A stretch of DNA of 64,000 nt. It comes from Bacteroidales bacterium UBA2712. GTDB taxonomy: Bacteria; Bacteroidota; Bacteroidia; Bacteroidales; Paludibacteraceae. The number at the start of each line of letters is the position of its first letter. Within the stretch, counting starts at the first letter, position 1. The stretch is taken from the NCBI GenBank assembly GCA_002354055.1, contig DEKW01000006.1, forward strand, positions 1 through 64,000, in the 5' to 3' direction. Of the stretch, positions 38,901 to 46,810 are shown in pieces. A program made the translations under genes and the position numbers. The notes below the pieces were generated by a model. The model did no database searches and had not been told where the DNA came from. It saw only the letters and a program-made list of their open reading frames with translations.

Positions 38901-41900
38901 CTATTGACGGTGACAAGACGCTGACCGCTCAGTGGGCAGCGAACCACACCTTATCTTATAATTATAACGGCGGTGACGGTTCGAGTTGCGTAGGCGGCAC
39001 GAAATATACAGGCGAGTCGTTCACGGCTTGCTCGAGTGCCGGAGATAAGGAAGGTCACACCTTTACCGGCTGGTTGGGCAGCAACAGCGTAAGTTATACG
39101 GCAGGTTCAAGTTATTCGATGCCGGATGCTGATTTGACGCTGACCGCACAATGGAATCCGGATGAATATAACATCACGTATAAGGATCAAGGTGACGCGG
39201 CTTATTCCGGAAACAAGACGGATGGTCGTCCGACAGGCAACCCCGCAACGCATACATATGGCTCTGCGACTGCGTTAGTGGATGGTGTCAAAGCAGGTTA
39301 CCGTTTTGACGGTTGGTACACGAATAGTACTTGCACCGAAGGACCGGTAACATCTATTGGCGCAACGGCTAAAACGGCGGACTTCACGCTGTATGCTAAA
39401 TGGACGCAAGTTTGGACTATTTCGTGGAAGATTTGGAACAACGCTGAAAGTCGTTATGACGAGTATGCAGGTGACGGCACTCATACAACAGAGGTTGTCG
39501 CCGGCGGTACCATCAGCAAGATACCGACTAATCCGGCAGACAATGCATTAAGCAGTTGCGCAAGCAAGTTCATGGGGTGGAGCGAGACATGTTTAGGCTC
39601 CGATGTAGGACAGAGCGCACCGGGTGACTTGTTTACCACGACACCGGTCGGAAGCATTACAGCCGATAAGACCTATTATGCGGTGTATGCGAGTGTTGAT
39701 GATCCGGAATCATGGACCAAAACAGCACTTGGAAGTGTTACTGCCGGTACCTATGTTTTATTGGATGCTAACGATTATGCATTCAACGGAACTATCAATA
39801 ATAGTGGACATGGAGAGATTACCGAGTCGGCATTTAGTTTTTCCGCAGGAGTTGCTACATCAGCGCCAGAGGGTATTTGTGAGATGGAATTCCAAGCAGT
39901 AAGCGGAGGTTTCAAGATGTATAATCCGAAAACAGAGAGATACCTCTATGCTACTGCGGCTTCATCTGGTAAATTGGCATGGGCAGTTTCCGATGATGAT
40001 TACTGGTATCTTAATAATAGTAACTGGACATATAGTGCGACATATAGTGGCAATCACCCAATTGTTCGTACATACAATAACTTGATGAGGTCCTATGCTC
40101 CTTCGACCACTAATGGTATAGCCTTAGTGGTAGCGAAGAAGACTCCGGGTACTTGGAAAGATTATGTCACTTCTTGCTGTGGTACAGCGGCTGTGACGAA
40201 CGGCGGTTATACTAATGTGACTGGTTCGGGAAGTACGATGTCTGCCAAGGTTACTTGGACCGATGCGGCTAACACTAACCGTTATCGCGTTGTATGTGAG
40301 GACTTGAGCATTGATGCTATTTCTACTAATAAATATTACACGACTGCCGGCGTAATGACCTCGTGTACGGACTATACGTTCAATGTATATGCTGCGCCCG
40401 AAGGCGGATGTCAGTCTGCGCCGTTAGAGATAACCGTTTCGCCTGTGGAGGCAGCGAGGACAGTAACGTTCAACTACAATGGAAGCGGACAAGCAACCGG
40501 ATCTTTCACAACCGATTGTACGCATAGTTCAACTAACTTGCCGACGCCGGACGCTTATGCCGGTCACCGTTTTGACGGTTGGTGGACATTATCCAGCGGA
40601 GGTAGTTCGGTTGGCGCTGCAGGAGCAGAATATACTCCTACTGCGTCAATAGAGATATTTGCACATTGGATCGCTATAGCCGACTTGACCTATGACGGCG
40701 ATGTAACGGGTACTTGTACGGGCACGAGCAGTACGGATGTAGGTTCTTCCGTAACGGCTTGTACTCCAGCAAGTCGCGACCATTACACCTTTGATTATTG
40801 GATTCGTAGCGATAATAGCGCACATGTTAATGCAGGTGCAACGTTCACAATGCCGGCATCCGCATTGACTCTTACCGCACATTGGACTGCAGATTCATAT
40901 ACCATCAATTATTATGATCAGGGTGGCAGTGCTTACTCTGGTTCAAATAGTGGTTCACTTCCTAGTACGCACTCATATGGAATAGCGTCTATTCTTCCGA
41001 ATGGTGTGAAAGAAGGCTATCGCTTCGATGGCTGGTTCACCTCGAGCGCGTGCACGGGTGATCCTATTACATCTATTGCATCTGATGCAGAAGGACCGTT
41101 TATATTATATGCAAAGTGGACTGCATCCCACACGTTTACGTTCAGCAAGAACGGCGTTGTGGATGGTACGTTGACACTCGGTCAGGTAGAAGGCGGCAAT
41201 GTGATCATGCCGAATACGACTGTAGATTGCGGTCTGTGGACAACTTTCGAAGGCTGGGTTATTGGTGATGTAGCAGAGACGACTACCGAACCGGCGACGA
41301 TTTACAAGCCGGGTGATATCTATGTTGCGGGAAATAGCGACCAAGAGTTTAAGGCGGTTTACTCGAAGCACGAAGGGGATGCAAGTGTATATTACGAGAA
41401 AGTGACCAGTGGTCCGAAGAGTGGCGATTATATATTGGTATCTTCAGCGAAGAGCGATGTGTATTATACTACTACAGGTTGGAATAGTGGCTCAAGTATC
41501 TATTCTACCGCAGCAATTACTCTGTCATTAGAGGGAACAATTAGTTCTGCTAGCGCTACTTCTGCTGGCGCTAATACATTTACTATTCACTCCGGACACA
41601 ATGGTGCAAATGTAGGTAAGTTTGCTATGTACGACGGAACTAAATACATGGAAAGCGGTAGTAGCATTACTCGTCAGGATGGACAAAGTTATAGCTGGGA
41701 GTTACTAGATGGAAGCACTAAGGTTAATGACAAAGATTATATACCAGGAGCAGGCGCTATCCATTCTACTGCCTCAACTACGTATGTATTGCAATTGCGC
41801 AACCATAGTAATGCAGACCGTTTCAGTATGTATGCCAATACGCAGAATCTGGACGTTTACCTCTATCGCAAGAAAATAGCAGGAACGACGTATTATACGA

Positions 41901-44900
41901 CGGCACCGGGAAGTTGTGACGTGCCGACAGAGATCACAGTAAGTTACAACGACAACAAAGCGCACGCCGGCGACCAGACTATCAGCGGCATGCCGAGCGG
42001 AACAACGTTAACGTTTACTTCGTATCCTAACTTTGTAAGTTATACTATAGGAGCAGCACCGACTGACCCGACGGGTTATCATTTCGCAGGCTGGAACACT
42101 CAGGCGGATGGTAACGGCGATGACTATGCAGCAGGCGCAAGCGTGACGACATTCGGCTATAGAGAAACGATTACGTTGTATGCTAAGTGGGAGCGCGTAT
42201 ATACGGTAACGCTGTATGATAATGGTGTTGAGCGGACGAGACTGACGCAGGCGAGTGCCGGAGCAAATGTGACGCTTCCGAGCGGAAACAACTGTGGTGT
42301 TGGTAGCGCATTTACATTTGTTGGATGGACGGATAGTCCTGTACAATTAAATGCGGAGCCTGTTCGCCCGAACATTGTATCTGGTGCCGGCGAATGGGGC
42401 GATGACGAGTTGACAGATGATATTACGCTGTACTCCGTTTATTCGAAGTCCGTAGCCGGTTGCGATGATTTCGCAGCAGGTGTCAGCGGAGCGTATAAGT
42501 TTACTGATAAAGCATCCGAAGAATATGCTCTTGCAGCCGGAGGAACTTCAAGTAGTTATGCAAGAGGTTCATCGGGTGATGCAGAAGTATTCTATATAGG
42601 ATACTCACCCGCTAAGAGTGCTTATACCATCCGCACGTCTACAGGATATTTAGGTTGGTTTGGGGCTTCCGGTTCTGAAGCATTGACGAAGGGCAATACT
42701 ACGCCATATTATTGGAATATCACGGCAGGTACCGGTGCTAATTCTGGTTATTGGTACTTTGAGCCGGTTGGAATTTCAGGAAAGCAATTTAGTGGTAATA
42801 GCGGTAGTAAATTCCAAGTACATGGTAACAGCACGAAGTACTACATTCAATTGACCAAAATTGCCATGACGTACTACTATAACACGGCTATTTGTGGAGA
42901 GAATAGCATTACTTTCCATGACGGAGGCGGTACGATTAGCGGTACGCCGACGATGCCGGATGGCGCAAGTTGGAATAGTGGCACGCACGTATTGAGCGGA
43001 TTGGATGACTGCGACAAGATTACCGAGTTCCCGACGGCCAATTATGACGGATGGACGTTTGTCGGCTGGAGTACAGAGGACTATAGCAATAGTGGAAAGC
43101 ATATAGCAGATTATGCGGAAGAGAATGCCAGCACGGATGAACCTGATGCCTCCATAATCTATAAGACCGGCGGTAATCCGTATGTGGTTCGTGGTGGTAG
43201 TATTGATCTGTATCCTGTCTTTACCCGCTTCCCGGACAACGAACCGTTTGACTTGGAAAACGGAGGTACTTACTATATGTATTATCTTGATCCAGCTTCA
43301 GATGATGGTTATGGTGCTCCTCAACGCAGATACGCAGGTGAATGGGATGGTACCAAACGGTATAAAGCTGTGACTAATTGTGCAGAAGCAACCGCGTTTG
43401 TATTCTCTAAAGAAGGCGATATATGGCATATTCGGAATGTAAGCACAAGCAAATGGCTCGGAGGTAAGAGTAGCGACGACTGGTTGATAGAGAACTCATC
43501 CCTTGGTACGTTGACCGATTGGACCATTACGATTCGTAGCGGAAACCAGTTCAATGTAAGTTGTCAGAGCGGACGTCAAATCATTGTATATGATAATTTC
43601 TTCATGGACTATGCATCTACGAATCTGGATAATAACCCTGGCTACCATTGTGTCTATCTGGGTAGTTGCGAGGAGCGTATCTTCTCGTCTGAGCCTCACG
43701 CCGTACCGACAATTGACTTGATAGGTTCTCCGATAATAACCTCCAGTGTAGGTCAGCGTGTACGTGCCACGGAGGCCATGACGCTGAGCGGTTCACACTT
43801 GGCGGGTGCAACGAAGATCACATTGTCCAGTACCAACCTGACATTTGCGACAAGTGCGACTGCTACTCCGGCTGCTAACTTGGAAGTCACGGTAACATCC
43901 GGAAGTGTAGCTGAAACGAACATTTATGTATATTACACACCTGGAGTAGGCGACACCAGCGATGGTATAGAGAGTATCATCGTAACCGCCACGGATAACG
44001 GAACGGTACCTGCTGAGGCGAAAGCGAATGTCAGTGTTCGTCACCTGCCGGCAGACTTTGTGATTGCTGCTAAGTGGGGCGACAAGTGGTACGCGTTGCC
44101 AAACACCTGTAATGATAGTAAGAGTTCGACGACCGGCGTGGTGATCACCGTGGATAACGACAATGACCCGACCTGTGCAACGGCTGCGCCGAGTACTGCC
44201 AAGTGGGGATTGCGTCAGACGAAACAGCCGGCACGTATCACTGCAGGCTATGCCGATCGTCTTACTTTCACGGAGCGCGGTACAACCGCCACAGCGGACA
44301 ATCAGCAAGCGTTGTATAACTACAACAGCGCGGATGTCTATACCAATGCGCAGTGGACCAATTACGCGAATACGAATCCGGATCGCTATGAGTGGATTCC
44401 GGTGACGGCAGACTTCAAGGATTATACATTGACGAATGCAAGTGAAAGCAAGCCGCTGATCCTGCGTAATGACGGTGAGTTTAAGGCGCAGACTACTAAT
44501 CAGGCATATAACGGAAAGGTTCGTCTGTTGCCGGCTACATTCTATGAAGAAGCACCTGTGCAGATTGTAGAATGGAAGGCCAACAGCGTAGTAGTCATGT
44601 ACACAGGAACTGAGACATCGGCAACAACAAAAGTAGGTACTAACAGCGCAAGTGCATCACAGACATTGAGCACACACAAACTGACACATGGTATCTACGA
44701 GTTGACGACAGGACAAAGTCTTGCTTCAAATGACGGAAAGAATCTCTTATTGACATTCGGTTCTATGAAGAAAGTATTTGAGATACCTGTAATTATTACC
44801 GGCAACTCAACTGCATACTCCGGTCATGAAAAACAAGATGTAGTGATTGTAAACGGAGGTAAACTGTCAGCGGCTGCCACCAAATATAGTTATCACAATA

Positions 44901-46414
44901 TTTATGTATATGGCGGTGGTAAGTTGAAGATAGCGAGTGAAACGAATCTTGGTGTGAATAATATCATTCTGCGTGCGGGTGGTATCACCACCAGTGGCAT
45001 CGGTTCTTCGCCTTCGGCAACGTACGAGTACGTTTATCCGCAAGTAGAATTAGGCGGAACGCTAACCAGTACAAAGACGGATATCAAGTACGAATACATC
45101 ACCGACTATGACCATTGGTATCAGCTCTGTTTACCGTTCAATGCTACGCTGAGCAGTATTCATTACCCGCAAGAGTATTACGGCGATAATGTGACAGCCT
45201 CCAATACCGGCAGTTGGGTTATCAAACGCTACGCCGGTGAGGTTCGTGCGACGGGTAACTACGACGCATGGAAAGATATAGAAACCGAAAGTGCAACCTC
45301 TGTAACCGCCGGTCATGGATATATCTATTGGGGCGCTCCGAAGAAAGTATCTGTAGGAGGTGCCGCTAAACAACGTCAGCAATGGGGTATCCAGCGTATC
45401 ACCATGCCTATTACGGCAACGGCAGCTACTACTGCGGAGACGGCGGACAAGAACATATCCGTTGATTCCTATAGTGAAGTGGCGACAAGCGATAAACCGA
45501 ATGACCAAGGATGGAACCTCGTCGGTAACCCGTATATGGTGGACTTGACCGACTTGAGCAGCAACAGTATGATTGCCGGTCAGTTGGTTCATACAGAGAT
45601 TGTTCCTTGGGACGGCAAATGGAGGAATAACGGTGATGGTGTACGTTATGTAACGATCCCGGATAATCACTTTGATTCCTATGTGGCAAAGACGGCTTCT
45701 GTGGCATCCGGAGAAGGAGACTTTATGCCGGGTCGTGCATTCTTCGTACAGATTGCAGGAGGCGCAAGCACGTTGACCTTCGCTGCCGCTAACCGCGCAT
45801 CGTTGACACCTGCACGCTTTGCACAAACCGCTCAATCGGTGGATATAGAAACAGGTATCGTCATGAGCGATGAGTCCAAACACGATGAAGTGAACTTCTG
45901 GATCAAGGAAGATAAGACGGCAGAGTACGAATACAATGCTGATTATCCGAAGACGCCGAACAATACGAACTTCAATATCTATGGCGTCCACAGTCATGGA
46001 GACCTGAGCTGGATTGCTATCAGTCCGGAGATCGCAGAGGGTTCAATGGCTATCGGTTATCAAGTACCGACGGCAGGAGAATACCGATTGAGTTTGAGCG
46101 AGACGTATGTTTCGGATAAGATAGACCAACTGCTCGTCACCGACCATGAGATGAGTCCGGAGATTACGACAAACCTGTTAACCGAAGATTATGTCTTCCA
46201 TGTTAATCAGGCAGAGACGAACAATACTCGTTTCACCGTTTCTATCCATCTGGCTCCGCAGACACCGACAGATATCGGAAATGTGCCGAGCGAAGGAATG
46301 AATGCGGATCATGCGAAACCGCAGAAGTTCATCTATCACGACAAGTTGTACATCTTGCGAAACGGCGTGATTTATGACGCAACGGGTAAAAAAGTGAAAG
46401 GAGGCCTGAAATGA
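35993..46414 (+). CDS. Giant repeat-rich secreted/surface protein
   Basis: 3473 residues from ATG 35993; signal peptide ends VLGVGNAWG. Body: about ten InlB/Listeria-Bacteroides-type repeats ending in patterns such as GYTFLGWSDG...LTAQW or GYRFDGWFTS...LYAKW (nt 38730-43230); one Big_2-type Ig domain (nt ~37820-38075, WSSSNSLIL...VSAGSATITA); several copies of a ~150-residue module beginning KVTSG..SGDYILV and ending LYLYK; and a C-terminal region with GWNLVGNPYMV (nt ~45510) often seen in T9SS cargo. It ends in KFIYHDKLYILRNGVIYDATGKK, the shared tail. Predicted extended adhesin or glycan-binding fibre on the cell surface. More AT-rich than its core-gene neighbours. Stop overlaps the next ATG. 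Confidence 0.88.
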   Translation: MKTNILTNIRVWAIMMVCLTVLGVGNAWGAVVSGTTYNTNSGNTPTGWTISGGTGTGGTYIGLTYDDKYIQTDEFCVSSFSSITLSARKYGGPSDAEALITVSWWVGGVETVLGTVAPTGTSLSNYTISSPASVSANSEGYVKISCKSSASGKGSGVGAVTISYTAGTPTPHTVTFNAEGGTCGTSSLTGTSVTLPAATGCPSEGWEFYGWATARCASSTPTAPTIVGKAGDTYKPAADIELHAVYATGEYTKITSTGAITSGGKYIIAGEYSGDNYVMTNTTTTDAYGTWLVGTVISEDPTNKYHAAKINAAWLCTITATSDKYYIQNASGGWIDTYYQSSDWYNHTPQDTYDKYTIDFSAGDGTCTINNSYGTKSYLTLFTDGTFGPNDDGYALYLYKQTTTPAYWSDPPCCSNKVAVSYNSAGSTHVSAMTFSAASIATCGGASTRQVTVSVTPISGYLFKAGDELTWTKSSGTIPAAPTLVSGPTLNAGKYEFVYEFAQNDNGAGTFAATASTLINYRTVCCTEYDIALNNSGSATGGTFSASKARACEGNEVTLTATPDACYVFGSWTIKKHSDNSDVTTSVLAGNTLTMPDYAVDVYATFTSKTVSALSLSMTGGHQNLDIGETNQLLVSYTPADAICDNAIDTWSSSNSLILDVNSSGLVTAVSAGSATITATTEGGVSNTYTITVNSPACDSWFMHHWNNSTNGDECFYQYSGTDWRTNNISLPSSSSEEKFNVNNAAGNPDAKKKDVEFNTLGFADIQRGGNSCGSNPYPGQNAYGKMGIYTNSGDNNRFVAFYPDKYMVTYGKEGQAWSTLTFSNTTGYEYESPVFQVPSGYKNDNTYKYYVGINNSSDAILFVTGKSSTDAMNGVSGLSSSDMGGKWGKWHIYSNSCANNWYCEFIRYYQVDFALNGGEGSIAPRYGKTTTPYVTFNTSEITPPTKSGYTFLGWSDGVNTYAPSGATVTIDGDKTLTAQWAANHTLSYNYNGGDGSSCVGGTKYTGESFTACSSAGDKEGHTFTGWLGSNSVSYTAGSSYSMPDADLTLTAQWNPDEYNITYKDQGDAAYSGNKTDGRPTGNPATHTYGSATALVDGVKAGYRFDGWYTNSTCTEGPVTSIGATAKTADFTLYAKWTQVWTISWKIWNNAESRYDEYAGDGTHTTEVVAGGTISKIPTNPADNALSSCASKFMGWSETCLGSDVGQSAPGDLFTTTPVGSITADKTYYAVYASVDDPESWTKTALGSVTAGTYVLLDANDYAFNGTINNSGHGEITESAFSFSAGVATSAPEGICEMEFQAVSGGFKMYNPKTERYLYATAASSGKLAWAVSDDDYWYLNNSNWTYSATYSGNHPIVRTYNNLMRSYAPSTTNGIALVVAKKTPGTWKDYVTSCCGTAAVTNGGYTNVTGSGSTMSAKVTWTDAANTNRYRVVCEDLSIDAISTNKYYTTAGVMTSCTDYTFNVYAAPEGGCQSAPLEITVSPVEAARTVTFNYNGSGQATGSFTTDCTHSSTNLPTPDAYAGHRFDGWWTLSSGGSSVGAAGAEYTPTASIEIFAHWIAIADLTYDGDVTGTCTGTSSTDVGSSVTACTPASRDHYTFDYWIRSDNSAHVNAGATFTMPASALTLTAHWTADSYTINYYDQGGSAYSGSNSGSLPSTHSYGIASILPNGVKEGYRFDGWFTSSACTGDPITSIASDAEGPFILYAKWTASHTFTFSKNGVVDGTLTLGQVEGGNVIMPNTTVDCGLWTTFEGWVIGDVAETTTEPATIYKPGDIYVAGNSDQEFKAVYSKHEGDASVYYEKVTSGPKSGDYILVSSAKSDVYYTTTGWNSGSSIYSTAAITLSLEGTISSASATSAGANTFTIHSGHNGANVGKFAMYDGTKYMESGSSITRQDGQSYSWELLDGSTKVNDKDYIPGAGAIHSTASTTYVLQLRNHSNADRFSMYANTQNLDVYLYRKKIAGTTYYTTAPGSCDVPTEITVSYNDNKAHAGDQTISGMPSGTTLTFTSYPNFVSYTIGAAPTDPTGYHFAGWNTQADGNGDDYAAGASVTTFGYRETITLYAKWERVYTVTLYDNGVERTRLTQASAGANVTLPSGNNCGVGSAFTFVGWTDSPVQLNAEPVRPNIVSGAGEWGDDELTDDITLYSVYSKSVAGCDDFAAGVSGAYKFTDKASEEYALAAGGTSSSYARGSSGDAEVFYIGYSPAKSAYTIRTSTGYLGWFGASGSEALTKGNTTPYYWNITAGTGANSGYWYFEPVGISGKQFSGNSGSKFQVHGNSTKYYIQLTKIAMTYYYNTAICGENSITFHDGGGTISGTPTMPDGASWNSGTHVLSGLDDCDKITEFPTANYDGWTFVGWSTEDYSNSGKHIADYAEENASTDEPDASIIYKTGGNPYVVRGGSIDLYPVFTRFPDNEPFDLENGGTYYMYYLDPASDDGYGAPQRRYAGEWDGTKRYKAVTNCAEATAFVFSKEGDIWHIRNVSTSKWLGGKSSDDWLIENSSLGTLTDWTITIRSGNQFNVSCQSGRQIIVYDNFFMDYASTNLDNNPGYHCVYLGSCEERIFSSEPHAVPTIDLIGSPIITSSVGQRVRATEAMTLSGSHLAGATKITLSSTNLTFATSATATPAANLEVTVTSGSVAETNIYVYYTPGVGDTSDGIESIIVTATDNGTVPAEAKANVSVRHLPADFVIAAKWGDKWYALPNTCNDSKSSTTGVVITVDNDNDPTCATAAPSTAKWGLRQTKQPARITAGYADRLTFTERGTTATADNQQALYNYNSADVYTNAQWTNYANTNPDRYEWIPVTADFKDYTLTNASESKPLILRNDGEFKAQTTNQAYNGKVRLLPATFYEEAPVQIVEWKANSVVVMYTGTETSATTKVGTNSASASQTLSTHKLTHGIYELTTGQSLASNDGKNLLLTFGSMKKVFEIPVIITGNSTAYSGHEKQDVVIVNGGKLSAAATKYSYHNIYVYGGGKLKIASETNLGVNNIILRAGGITTSGIGSSPSATYEYVYPQVELGGTLTSTKTDIKYEYITDYDHWYQLCLPFNATLSSIHYPQEYYGDNVTASNTGSWVIKRYAGEVRATGNYDAWKDIETESATSVTAGHGYIYWGAPKKVSVGGAAKQRQQWGIQRITMPITATAATTAETADKNISVDSYSEVATSDKPNDQGWNLVGNPYMVDLTDLSSNSMIAGQLVHTEIVPWDGKWRNNGDGVRYVTIPDNHFDSYVAKTASVASGEGDFMPGRAFFVQIAGGASTLTFAAANRASLTPARFAQTAQSVDIETGIVMSDESKHDEVNFWIKEDKTAEYEYNADYPKTPNNTNFNIYGVHSHGDLSWIAISPEIAEGSMAIGYQVPTAGEYRLSLSETYVSDKIDQLLVTDHEMSPEITTNLLTEDYVFHVNQAETNNTRFTVSIHLAPQTPTDIGNVPSEGMNADHAKPQKFIYHDKLYILRNGVIYDATGKKVKGGLK

Positions 46415-46797
46415 AAACATTGAGATATATGTTGATTGTAGCAGCCTTGCTGAGCGTCATGAGCATTGAGGCGCATATGTTTGACAAGACTTGGGGGCAA
46501 AAGCCCGTGGTAGAAATGCACTCTACTTCAGCGATGGCTTATTCGGGTTCGACCCTTCCGCAGGCTGCGGCTACCGGAGTTACTCTGGCAACAGTAGCAG
46601 ACGTAGAAACCAGCACCAGACCCTATCACCCCGGACGTATTCGCAGAGCTGAGGATGATGAAGATGATGATACACCTCCTACAGATCCCCACGGACCTAA
46701 TGAGGATCCCTTAGGTGACGTCCTCTGGCCGCTGATGCTGATGGCACTGGCTTATGTGGTGTACCTTAAGACTCGAAAAAAGAAAGAAAATATATAA
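46411..46797 (+). CDS. Small exported protein with C-terminal membrane anchor
   Basis: 128 residues, ATG overlapping the giant gene's stop by 4 bp. N-terminal signal sequence (YMLIVAALLSVMSIEA), a Ser/Thr/Ala-rich middle with MHSTSAMAYSGSTLPQAA, a basic patch PGRIRRA, an acidic stretch EDDEDDDTPP, then DPLGDVLWPLMLMALAYVVYL as a membrane helix and a basic end KTRKKKENI. Charge order suggests a long periplasmic part and a cytoplasmic C-terminus. I recall similar short proteins beside secreted Bacteroidales proteins but know no function; the layout fits a dedicated anchor or export partner for its neighbours. Confidence 0.8.
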   Translation: MKTLRYMLIVAALLSVMSIEAHMFDKTWGQKPVVEMHSTSAMAYSGSTLPQAAATGVTLATVADVETSTRPYHPGRIRRAEDDEDDDTPPTDPHGPNEDPLGDVLWPLMLMALAYVVYLKTRKKKENI

Positions 46798-46810
46798 TAA
46801 TCAATCTATC

